A stretch of DNA of 64,000 nt from Liolophura sinensis. Its lineage: Eukaryota; Mollusca; Polyplacophora; Chitonida; Chitonidae. The translations under genes were made by a program, and so were the position numbers. This document shows positions 1 through 11,600 of the stretch, one piece after another. The stretch is taken from positions 41,777,385 through 41,841,384 of the forward strand of contig NC_088295.1 in assembly GCF_032854445.1 (NCBI RefSeq), in the 5' to 3' direction. How positions within the stretch are numbered: the first letter of the stretch is position 1; each line of letters starts with the position of its first letter. The notes under the pieces are model-generated. The model was given only the letters and a program-made list of their open reading frames with translations, was not told the DNA's origin and made no database searches.

Positions 1-925
1 CAGTGGAACATCGTTTATACCAGAAAACGAGACATGTAAGCGGGACAATTAAACATATCATACACTTTAAACGTACAGTAAACACACATTTCGCGAAAAT
101 GTACTATCTGTTTCATGTTTCTACGAGGTCTCGACTTTTTAAACCAAAGCCTATTCATATTTCGTGTGGTATTAACTTGATCTCATTTATAACACGTTTA
201 GCATTCTATTTTCTACACACCTCCCTTCATTTTACCGCTCTCTCGATGCTTAATACGTGACTTGGAGTAGAAGGTGGGAGGGGATTTCTTAGAGAAAAAA
301 ACCCCATGGCATCCGGAGTACCGCCCAGTTAAATAGTCCAGCGATCGCCACACGTTCAATTCAAAAATCTGAAGTCAAAATGGATAACCCAGACTCCCTT
401 TACTTGATAACCAAGTTTGATTGTATGATTATTAGAGCCTTTCTTTGTTCTCAGCTAACATGGAATATAAATGTGCTCTGTTTCGGCTAAAGTGGCACAT
501 TTTGCTTCATTCTAACTAAACATTTTTTGGTGAAGTGTGCGTAATTTCTTTTTAGTGTTGGCATCAAAAGTATCATTTTAATAAGATTATACTGTACTTA
601 TGATAGCGCATTTTTACACACAAAACTTTTGGTGAAATACAGCAAGTACAAATATTCTTCAACATGCTTGCACGGTATTACTATTTGCTTTAAATGAAAC
701 AGACTATAGGCAAACGCCCTTTACGGATTCTTCCAGGTAGAGATATATTCATCTTGCAACCGTTAACAGATCGATGAAGAAAATGTGAATCTAAAAAGAA
801 ATATAAGAATATTCCGCAATATTCCGTTAACTTTCGCAACGTTAACTGATGGGTCTATTATTTATTCTTCCATATCAACCTTTCTTACTGAATGAAATTA
901 TTAATTTCATTTGATTGGAAATTTA

Positions 926-1092
926 CGCATGAATATTTCACTTATACGACGGCCGTCAGCGTTATATATAATGGAGGGAAACCGGGCAGAGCCCGGAGGG
1001 AAAACAACGACCATCCGCAGCTTGCTTTCAGACTTTCGCACGTACAACCGGAAAGGAAGCAAGCATGTATCAGTTGGACTTGAACTCAGACA
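926..1092 (-). mobile_element. Common SINE, partial, minus orientation
   Basis: On the minus strand this matches the body of the SINE that recurs throughout the window: a cytosine-rich 'TTTCCCTCC' stretch, 'CGTCGTATAAGTGAAATATTC' and the 'GGATGGTCGT' motif are recognisable. The tRNA-like head and the A-rich tail are missing or too diverged to see. Confidence 0.7.
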
Positions 1093-2103
1093 GAAAGTCA
1101 GAATCAATGTATTCTGTTATTACAACATAATCCTGCGTCATGGTCAAGGCAATATCCTATTAGTCTCACAAAATCTTTATGTTGATTTAATAGAATATCT
1201 GTGGTGTATTAAACGGAATAATCTGCTGCAATAACAGAATACATTCTGGTATCACTCAGGGGGTACGTAGCCAACTGAGTCAGAGTTTATTAAATTCAAG
1301 GGTATACATGTATGGAGATTTTGAAAAGACAGCATATAAAAGATATATATTGCAGTATAGTATAAAGGATAGTATACATCTATTATATACTCCTCTATAA
1401 ACAACTCATTCAGAATAACGAATACATACACAGGCTTTCATATCTTGAGGCAACATACAACTACTTGTATATACACTATAGCTGCATATGTACACGTGGT
1501 ACTAGGTCAGTGGCCAGCTATTCAGTGTTTTAATTGTGACGTATCTTTCTCCTGATTTTGTTACACGTATGCATGTACCACTTTAGGTGAACACAGTTTA
1601 GTTTGTGAATATATAGCCGTCAGCATCGTGTCCGGGTGACTGGTACATGTGACGTCTAATGTTCCGTTTACATGCATGTATGCTAGGTCTATACTCACAT
1701 ACGCACATGTTTGAATGGCACGCTGAAATTAGCATACCATGTAATAGTGCGATAATTTGCTTTTATTAGGTGACCCTGATGTATTGAATCTATATATAAC
1801 CCTCACAAGCCAGTAGATGTTACATATGAACGATCTTATTGTGGGTATAGATCCTGCATTTGTGGTTTTGCATGGCGCAAATACATCTTTCTCGAGATTT
1901 CATTGTCAGGCTACATCAGGAATGGTTCAAATAGTAAATATCATTACGATAAATTCAAGTCCACTATATAACTTAAATTTACGTCGAATATACACTCTTC
2001 CAGTTTGAGGAAGGAATTAAGTGTTGGCTGTCGTTCAAATGTCATTATATAACAACATCTGTATTCGCAGAAGTTTGAATTTGTGCTTTTGTTTAAATGT
2101 GAC

Positions 2104-2152
2104 ATTTATTTAATATATCTGATTGTTGTTTAACGCCATACTCAAGAATGTT
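2104..2152 (-). mobile_element. SINE 3' end fragment, minus orientation
   Basis: A short piece reads on the minus strand as the SINE 3' end: 'CATTCTTGAGTATGGCGTTA' followed by an ATAAAT-rich tail. It is a remnant only. Confidence 0.5.
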
Positions 2153-2855
2153 ACAGCCACACGATGACAGTTGTTTTTTATTATTGGGGGAAACCAAGAT
2201 ATGACATACATGTATGTATATAGAGGCTCCTGTATATACAATAAGAGGAATTATACACCTGCGTACGAATATGTCGGCTGTATCATAGTAGGGTACATCT
2301 CGCCTTCTCAATAACATGTACGAAATACACAACGATATGTGTTATTTAATCATAAGGCATTTTAATATTTGCAGAATGAACATATGAACGTGTATATGCT
2401 TAGAAATCAGAATTTTTGAAATCTAATAGAAAATGAAAACATTGAAGAAAAGGTATGCCCTATCTTGATAAAACCATCGTTTACCTTTCGTGACAAGTGA
2501 GGGAAAGTGGGATAGAACGACAATCTTAGTCTATGTCTGTACGACATCAGACAAGGGCTTGCATAGCTTGTATTTTCCTATGACTATCATCATGATATAT
2601 ACAAATGTGGTAAAGTCTTCTAGTCATATATAAATCCTTGCTCAACTCATTATGCCTATATTCGCGGTGTGACTTGCAAATAATGCATGCAAATATGTTA
2701 CACTGAGCTCTGCTGCGTGTAGACCTGCATGCACTATGTTCCTCCCTACCTTTCTTCATTTACATAACCTGCCGAAGATATGTTTCAGTTTTGTTGTACG
2801 TCCTTACTGTCTGTATCCAAGGAACATATTTTGATTTGATCAGAAGATATTAATT

Positions 2856-2992
2856 TTATTTATTTATTTGATTGCTGTTTTACGCCGTACTCAAGAATAT
2901 TTTACTTATACGACGGAGGCCAGCATTATAATGGGAAGAAACCGAGCATAGCCATGAGGAAACCTACGACCATCCGCAAGTTGCTGAAAGAC
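2856..2992 (-). mobile_element. Common SINE, 5'-truncated, minus orientation
   Basis: The 3' half of the common SINE, with its AATAAA-repeat tail at the left end. The body extends only to the 'GGTCTTTCAGCAACTTGCGG' equivalent, which is close to where several other copies in the window also break off. Confidence 0.75.
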
Positions 2993-4522
2993 CATCCCAA
3001 TTAGATCATGAGATATTAGTATTATAAACATATTCATATAGCTACACGGAATGCTGTCCATATGTTTATGGCAGCTATGTGAAATTTACATGTCGCCGTT
3101 GGAGTGCGGCAAGGTGCGTTTGTTTACATTTTTTTAGGCAACTTTTTTTTTATCACAGCATGCATGCCTGGCAGTGTGCGGAGTGTATCAGATAAGGTAT
3201 GCAACTGACATTCTAGCACTAACAGTTTCTATTTCTGAAACAGCATCAATGACACAATTCACCCAGGCTAAATATAGAAACCATAAGGCATGCACCCAAG
3301 ATTTGGAAGATTAGGCCATTGTCTGAGCTTCTGTCCGAATGCAAGTTGCTAAGAAAATATCATGCTCCGTTTAATCCACTCCAGCTTAGTAAGGACAGAA
3401 ATTTAAAAAAAACAAACAAACAAAAAAACATATGCTTCAAATCTGTGAAGTGGATATGTATACACGTATATATCAGTACATTTCAATGAGATCTGCATGT
3501 AGATGCATGCATGCTCTGTTTTGCATGACTACTTGTTCGACATCGTGTTCTTGACGATTAATAACATGAACCAATTAAAACCTTAATAAATTATGAAGTA
3601 CACTGTAGAACTAAAATAACGCACCACTATTAATTGGTACAATGTGGAAATGGTTGGAAGACAACGTTAACTAAAAGGTGAAGACTCTGGAACACTACCA
3701 TTGTTTTAGAGTAGAAAATGATATAATAACCGATAAAGAAGACAAATATTGATTAGACTGATTAGAATCGAAAAAAATGGATATAATGTGGTGTGATTTT
3801 ACAGTGTACATATACATCAATTCTTAACAAACATTATACAGTATATATGTACTATCAAAAGTCTGTTAGTCAATAGACTATCTGTATCATAAAGGTAATG
3901 ATATACTTGCGTGCATCGTCCTTTTACACAGTGTATATAGTCATTATGCCATGGACACCTGGAATATTGTATTGGAACAAATGTACGATATACAATATAC
4001 GTATATTGATCTCCTTACTGTATACCATACATGTTAACTTCACATAAAACATGCATGTATAACAAGCTAAGTCAGAGACTTTATGACATGCGTGACTCAA
4101 ATCAGATGGTAAATTTACAACTTTTTTTTCATAGATTTGCTATGTATAACTGAGCTATAACTGTAACGTGAAGGTTAACATAATTATAGGCAGACATTTT
4201 TTGGCCTAAATGTAGATATAAATATAGGCCTTTAGGCTCTGACAAATCAATCGGCGGTATAACTGTACTGTATACAAACACCATAATGACTTGATTCATT
4301 CAAGATTCCGTAGCCTATATATGTACCAGATACATGGATATTCAGTCATGAGGAACGATTTATAATCCTCTCATGACATACCGGTATGCATGTAGGCAAT
4401 CCAAACAAGACCTACGGTATATATAAATAGGCCCAATTAAGGATTCAAAAATCCTTGATAAAATGATGAGTTTTGTTTGCTTTTGAGAAGTTTTTGATTT
4501 GTTTGTTTGGTGTTTATCACGC

Positions 4523-4735
4523 CATTTTATTTATTTTATTTTTTTTTTACAGCTATAACAGTGGTCAGGTTTGTGGATGTCTACACCGACTAATGTAGGA
4601 CAAAACCTCGAGCGAGGTGAGGATTCGAACACGCGACCTCGTGCACTATTAAAGGCCTGATTTTCGCGGAAACAGGCCATCAAATATATCAGGCTGAGCC
4701 AGCGATCGAGTTCCTGCACCCTCGCCCAGAACCCA
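4523..4735 (-). mobile_element. Second tRNA-derived SINE family, minus orientation
   Basis: Minus strand: an A-box-like TGGCTCAGCCT at 4701-4691 and an exact B-box GTTCGAATCC at 4630-4621 lie about 70 bp apart. This is the RNA polymerase III internal promoter spacing of a tRNA head. The sequence then ends in an A/T tail near 4523-4550. The body differs from the common SINE, so this is a separate family. It is too diverged, and lacks a tRNA fold, to be a functional tRNA gene. Confidence 0.6.
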
Positions 4736-5204
4736 CAGTACTTACACGACCGCTCCTATATACAAACTTGCCTCATTGCATGAGGTCTTTTCGTAGACCT
4801 GTGTAGAAATATATTTTTTTCAGCCATACGTAAACCGTTGTCCATGCAACGTTGTAGGCCTACCGGTAGCTGTAAACTCAACTTTAATTTATGAAGACAC
4901 CCGTTAATACGTTACCGAATGCAGGTTAAGCATGCTCCCTGTTGAGTGAAAATTGGCTAGCAAAAGCAATCTTTTGACATTATAGTCTGATTAAATGCTG
5001 GAGTTCGAGAGGTTGGGGGGAGGGGCGGATGTCTCTTTCGACACGGGCGACTGAGCTTGACTTCACAACGTAGGCATAATGTGGAGCATACAAGAATCCA
5101 CGTGGAGCTCCTGTTGGAGTGGCGCACAATGAATGTCACACCGTATAACAATGTTTGGTACCAGCTGTTGCCAAAAAGTTACATGTAACGCACAACAAGC
5201 TACC

Positions 5205-5213
5205 TATAAAAGG
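5205..5213 (+). promoter_or_regulatory. TATA-box-like TATAAAAGG
   Basis: A consensus TATA box about 300 bp upstream of the PDI start codon. It could set a distal transcription start. The weaker TTTAAA at 5394-5399 is closer to the expected start. No RNA data decide between them. Confidence 0.35.
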
Positions 5214-5333
5214 GGTCAAGAAGATTCGGGACATAATTACTTTTTCTTAGTTAAGAATAGTCGTTTGTGTGTGTGTTTTGGTGAGAGTTAACGTCACACA
5301 AGCTACTCCGTGCTACACGGTTAGCAGACGGAA

Positions 5334-5345
5334 ATTGGCCACGTG
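5334..5345 (+). promoter_or_regulatory. ATTGG-CCACGTG element (ERSE-II-like / E-box)
   Basis: ATTGG is followed directly by CCACG. ERSE-II in ER chaperone promoters is ATTGG-N-CCACG, so the one-base spacer is missing. The same bases contain the palindromic E-box CACGTG. Lying 160 bp upstream of a PDI start codon, it is a plausible ATF6/XBP1-type site. Confidence 0.4.
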
Positions 5346-5359
5346 ACCAGAAATTTTAT

Positions 5360-5378
5360 CCAATAACTAAACAACACG
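5360..5378 (+). promoter_or_regulatory. ERSE-like CCAAT-N9-ACACG
   Basis: The ER stress response element is CCAAT-N9-CCACG. Here CCAAT, nine bases, then ACACG gives exact spacing and one mismatch. It lies 130 bp upstream of the PDI ATG and 15 bp upstream of TTTAAA (5394-5399), a likely TATA variant. UPR control of PDI genes is established in other animals; its use here is inferred. Confidence 0.45.
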
Positions 5379-5507
5379 AGTAGCAGCCCCGGATTTAAAC
5401 GCATGCGTACTTGAAGCTGTCTCTTTGCCACGTTGAGAACCGGTCACAGAGATTGGTGTGAATATCTCTCGCCAGAAGTTTTCTATCTTTCTCCTGCAAA
5501 AGTCATC

Positions 5508-5652
5508 ATGAAGTTGCAGTGGGCCTTCTTATTTGTTTGTGTATCCTTCGCACTTTCCGAAGACATCGAAGTTGAAGAAGATGTGCTGGTGCTGACAACG
5601 AAAAACTTCGACAAAGCCTTGGAAGACAACCAGTACATTTTGGTAGAATTCT
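5508..5652 (+). CDS. P4HB: PDI coding exon 1
   Basis: Starts at ATG with a hydrophobic signal sequence ([17 protein letters not shown]), then an acidic mature N-terminus and the first beta strand of the a domain (ILVEF). It ends T|GTAAGT in phase 1, splitting the Tyr codon just before APWCGHC. The a' domain is split at the same place by intron 8, a trace of the ancient a/a' duplication. Confidence 0.95.
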
Positions 5653-8600
5653 GTAAGTATTGGCAACTTGACAGCAAAAATTCCATTGATGCGATCGTGC
5701 TTTGTGATCAAATAGTGTAGGCGTTTTCGTGATCAGATGTTACGCAATAATTTAGAGTATGCTGTGTGAGAAACCGTCCATTATAGCTGAAAACTAGTCC
5801 CATAAGCTGATCATAATGAAAAAAAATAACATGCTTACATCCTAAGGCTCTATTTACATTGCGATACAATTAATTAGCTCTCAAAAATAGGTACCATACT
5901 CTTCTGATGAATTTATAAACTAACATCCGCGTAATGTGCTTAAGTAAAACTCCAGGGACAGCACCGTTATTCACATCATTGTATTCCAGCTGGTATGAGC
6001 CATGTGGTCAGTTAATGAGTTATCCAAAATAAGATGTGATGTCATAGTCTAGAATTATGTATCCTAGTTAACTTCTTGATAGAACCAATAAGTCTTATGC
6101 TTAATGGTTGTACCACTAGACGTTTGCATATGGCCCACTGCACTCCAGTGAAAAGAATCTGAGATCATCTCCTATCTCATCTCAGTCTGTGATAACAGTT
6201 GTTTTGAAGTTACTCCAATAAACTTTAACACATGCACGTGTGGAATTTGACAACAACATATGTGTATATGAATTTTAATGCCAGCTGTTAGTGATGGGTA
6301 GTTGGAAGCAGGAATTTGTATACTTGCTGAAACATACTGGTTACTTATCCATCTTTGGTTTGTTATAATTTCACTATTTCCATCCAGGTACACACATTAG
6401 TTGATAGCTGGGGTCCTGATAAAGAAGTGCCTAAGTTTGGAATTGTACATTATTTGTCTTTCTGCTGCAGTTGGCAATACATTTTTGTTAAAATTGTATA
6501 AATCATGGAATGATAATTATTTAAACTACCACGATGAAAATTCTCATTTTGATTATCTGATTATAGAACTTGCACTATTTCAATATTTTGTTTGAGTGGA
6601 ATTCATTCACAAAACACTTGTCTGTTGCTGTGCATTGTGTCCAAACCATACAAACATGCATGTTACTAGGTAGTGATCACTGCGTAAGTGTGATCTGATT
6701 TTACTGACGTTGAAGTCAAAAGGTTAACTGATCAGGTCTTTCATGGTTCGAATTCATAATTTATGCATTTAAAGTGCACCTTTTGTGTATGTAAGATACC
6801 TTCAGACATATTCTTCAACTTAAAATATGTTCAGCAAAGGGAAGAACTTGGCCAGTTCAAGTCAACTGTAAATTCACCCTGCAGCTATGGCATGTATAGA
6901 TCATTCTGCCAGTGACATGCTTGAGTGAACATACATCAGGACAGAGTTTAGACTGAGACATGCATGGGCGATAATTTATTCCTTTGAGGGAAATATTGTC
7001 TACCTTTGAACTTTACCATTTCACCCTTTATGATGCAGCTATTTGCAGCAAGTCTGTTATTTTACAATATTTTTTGTCTTGTTCCCATCATTGAACTACC
7101 CATCATTGGTATTTACGGTGACTTAATGTTATGTGTAGATGTTGTACATAATCTGATTATATTCAACTTTAATGTACAATTCAGCGACAGAACCCACACA
7201 AGGCCAATGTGACATTTATTTTGACATTTTCATACAGCTATTAAACTACAGGTTTGTCATGCTAGCAGTGTCAGTGTTAGTCACTGTTGCCAGAAATATG
7301 TAGCTTTATTTTTTCAGACTTGGTACCTCAGACTAATAAACCAGTAGGCATTATAGACCATGTCACAACTTAGTCCATTATCACAACTAGATAAGCCTTA
7401 GACTGGATAAGCTGGTGGTGAAAGTGTGTGTAGCCTCAAGCCATGTGTTACCAGCCCTTTTCGTGATTTATGAATTCATTAGGTACTGTAGCTGTTCTGT
7501 TGCACCAATGAGAGGCTGTCAATGTCTGCATGTTTTAATGAGTGACAGCTGTGTCATGCCTGCCAGAGATGTGTCCTTCAGGATTACTGTCCACATGTTC
7601 ATAGCCACATCAGCATTACCACATGGGCACATCCTCTACATCTATAACAACTGTAGACCCATCCCACCTTTTGCTCAGCAGACTGAACATAATTACCAAG
7701 ACATAAAATCTGTGTTGAAAGCAGCCAATAGTTTCTACAAACTTTTTTTCTTCTTTTTTTTTTTTTTTCTCTTCTGTTTTTTTTTTTTGTTTTTTTTTTT
7801 TGGTATTGCACTTCGAACCATGGAGATAGGGTCCAAAGACCTTCACTGAACACATGGAACTATTTAGTGTACAAAATCTTCAGTTAGTAAACCATTAGGT
7901 ACAATACTAACATGCACCAGATCTGAGACACTCTTGCTCTGGAAAGATGTATTAATACTGTTGCATCACAGCTGTTCAGTGACTTTAATGGAATGTCATT
8001 TTAATTAAGTAAAGGAAGTTTCTCACAAGATGTGATTCATAAGACTTCTCCAGAAAACGATACAAGTAGATGGTAAATATGATGGGATTTAGAATATATT
8101 CCATCTTTAGTGTTGAGCTGTTTTAAAGCTCAACACTAAACACTCTACCGGTATTATAAAAGATTAATGAATTTAAGGATTAAATAAATGGTAGGGGAAA
8201 AAAGGAAAGTTTGCATCAGAACTTTGTCTTTTTAAGAAGAAATGTACTCTGAAAAAATAGACAGCTGCCTGGCAAAATTTCATGAAGTGTACTAGCAGCT
8301 GGCTAACTACTCAATTTTCTACATAACTAAATGAATCCTCTGCTATGCAAGTGTCCTGAAATGAATATTTGCGTACAAAATGTACATGTGCAGTTGTCAC
8401 CTCTATTTTTCAGATGCCCCATGGTGTGGACACTGCAAGGCTCTGGCCCCAGAGTACGCTAAAGCTGCCACCCAACTGAAGGAAGAAGGCAGCGACATTA
8501 AGCTGGCCAAGGTTGACGCTACAGTTGAAAGCAGTTTGGCTGAGAAGTTTGAAGTTCGGGGATTTCCAACCATCAAATTTTTCCGTAGTGGAAAACCCAT

Positions 8601-11600
8601 TGATTATTCAGGTATGTTATGTTTATGGTGCAGAATCTTATCAATGTGTGAGTGAAGCCTTGCTGGTACTGTAATTCTTCAATCGTTTCGCATGTTTGCA
8701 AGATTTTTATTCAAGCATATTCTAACAACATTACTCCGTGTAGGCTGATAATATTATACTTTTGTGAAGCCTTGACACCAACCCAGCCAATGTCGTTTTG
8801 TCTCCAAAATCAAAGTAAAAATTTGCATAAATTGCACTGAAAGTTGCTCTTGCATATGTGAAAAGGTTGAAGAAATAAGGGTAATACTGTAATTGGAAAA
8901 TACTACCACATCACAACATATTAACAGTTATTCAATTTTTGAATAAATTGTTTACAAAAAGAGCATATTCTTTTTGTGCAACTAGTAGTTACTATTTAAA
9001 CAAGTTTTAGTGATTTTTAAGGCCTAGTTTCCATGTATTAAAAGCTACATATTGATCACAAACCAAATGTTGATCATGTAATTTGCATTACAGCTGGGAG
9101 AACTGCTGCAGATTTTGTGACCTGGTTGAACAAGAAAACTGGCCCACCAGCCACCACCCACGACAACGTAGACTCTGCCAAGAAGCAGATTGAGAAAGAA
9201 GAGGTCTATGTCATTGGATTTTTCAAGGTATGTGCATGTTACATTTCTTACCTGGCACGTTTTGATTTCCAATCAGAGACATTCCTTTGTGTGAATATAT
9301 GTCCTGAGGAATTAAGATATATATAAATAATATTCTTAATATCGTCTTGTGGTGTGACCAGGCATCAGGCTGATTTTTCTCCAGAACTAGAGGATGTGAA
9401 ATCAGATTCTGCCTGAAACAGTCACTTACGATTTGACCAATCAGAATACCAATAACAAGCACAGCCAGCTGTCTGTTTTAATTGACTGATGTAGTATTTT
9501 AGCCTGCAGTACATCAGATTATTTTGATTGATTTGGGAATCGTTCAGTTGCCTATTTGAGTGGCAAAAAAGATGCCTGTCAATAGGTTAATCATGAAATA
9601 CAGGTGAATGTTTACCTGAAAATTAGGTTAAATTACCTGTCCATTTAAAATCATGGTATTACTCTCTGTTGCACAGGATGTTGAATCTACTGCTGCCAAA
9701 GCTTACCTGGAAGCTGCTGCCGATATTGATGATCTTAACTTCGGTATCACATCCGATAACAAAGTTTTTGCTGAGTACAACATGGATAAGGATGGTGTTG
9801 TCCTCTTCAAGAAGGTTTGTCAAGATTTCTCTGTTGTTTTTTTAGAAGTTTTCAACAGTTCTATCCCTTCTCATTTTCATATGTTACCGAAGTATGAAAC
9901 TTCACGATTTAAGTTGATTCTTTGTTTACCAAAGACTCTTTATAGTTAGTAGTCTCCTCAGCATAAAATGTATATGGCAAATATGGCAAAAGCTTATATC
10001 AGCTTGAGCTGTCTTGACATGATTTTTAGTTTATTTGTTCATCATGCTATTTAATTTTCTATGAAGCCTTGGTTATTGACATACACCTATTCATTTTTCT
10101 TTCTTCTTCTTCTCTCTTTTTTTTTTAGTTTGATGAAGGCCGAAATAACTTTGAAGGAGAGATCACTGCTGCTGCTGTGAAGACTTTTGTCCAGTCTAAC
10201 CAGCTTCCATTGGTGGTAGAATTCACACAAGAGGTAAGCTGATTGTATTTTAAGATTTTTTACTTGTCTCTGTTAGATATATAGTTTAAGAAGTTCAAGT
10301 TGATGGTATTCCAGTAAAACAAAAGCAAAAACCGGCATGCTTAAGGGAGATTCCGAGAGTTACTTTAGTACACGTGGCCAAAGGCATCTTGTAGAAGACA
10401 AACAAATTTTCTTTGGCATTTCTGCCTATACTACAACATTACAGGCTTTAGGGACACCCTATGATTAAGCTGGGTTCTGGTTTTTTATGGAGTGGGGTGT
10501 GGTTATGGAAATTTTGAAAAGTGCTTTAACCTATACATAAATCCTGAGTGTTACAAATGGTTCACATAAAGTCCATAAAATGTACTTATTTTGTCACTTG
10601 GATTTGTTTGTCCAGCAGGAGAGAAATCTAGTTCATGCACACTGAAAACAGCTATCTTGCTTACTTAGACTGGCCTTGTACAAACACACATTAGTGATAT
10701 GAAAAAGAAAAACACATTTTCCCCTGTCAATATTTGCAAATGAATGTGTAGTTAAAATATAGTTGCAGGTTTTAACTAGTGGATTCTGATTTACAGAGTG
10801 CTCAGAAGATCTTTGGAGGGGACATGAAGACCCACATGTTGATGTTCATCAGCAAGAAATCCAGTAGTTTTGATGATAGCATTTCTGCTCTCAAAGAGGC
10901 TGCCACTGACTTCAAGGGAAAAGTGAGTGATGTTGCACATATTTGTTCAGGGGGGAATCCTTCATACACATTTTCAAGCATGTGAAGAAATTTACTAAGC
11001 AGGTAATGAAATGTAAATGATCGACGGATGCAACCAAGTTGTGCAGCTGCTCAATTCAGTTCAAGATACAAAGATCAGCATAATGTTAGGGTGAATATAA
11101 AAGAAGACAATGTGTTCTTTAACCTTCTATATTTAAGAGCATTCACTAAACAGTTGGAAATAGCAGTAAAAAGAATTGCCATGATGAATGTGAATTGTGA
11201 ACTTCAATTGGTGGTGAGTTTGTGCATGTTGCGCGAATATCGTCCATGAAAAGGACTCATGATAGAAATTTTTCTTGTTGTCAGATTCTGTTTATCTACA
11301 TCAACATTGATGATGATGACAATCAGAGAATCCTGGAGTTCTTCGGTCTGAAGCCTGATGAGTGCCCAGCTATCCGCCTCATCTACCTTGGAGATGACAT
11401 GACCAAGTACAAGCCAGAAAGCAACAATCTTGATGCTGCTTCAGTCAAATCATTTGCTCAGGATTACATTGATGGCAAGCTGAAGGTAATTGCAGCAGGC
11501 TGAAATCTCAATTTAACTGGATATAAAGAACCTAACAGGCAGAGAATTTTCTATGTAACATCAGATAATTTAGATTTCTAGAACTTTGAAACAGGAAAGA

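Larger units (their letters stand above)
1..5200. other. Intergenic sequence upstream of the PDI gene
   Basis: I find no convincing coding exon here on either strand. The short ORFs lack recognisable domains and exon-like junctions. The stretch is AT-rich and carries fragments of the common SINE near 0.93-1.09, 2.10-2.15 and 2.86-2.99 kb, and a different tRNA-derived SINE at 4.5-4.7 kb. The rest shows nothing I can name. Confidence 0.6.

Noticed and set aside
5433-5507. N-terminal extension of PDI by 25 codons
   Set aside because: The frame is open but has no ATG; position 5433 is TTG. The signal peptide starts at the ATG at 5508, as in other PDIs.
7415-7849. 144-codon ORF in PDI intron 1
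   Set aside because: Its C-terminal part is translated poly-T and it lies in an intron of a well-defined gene.
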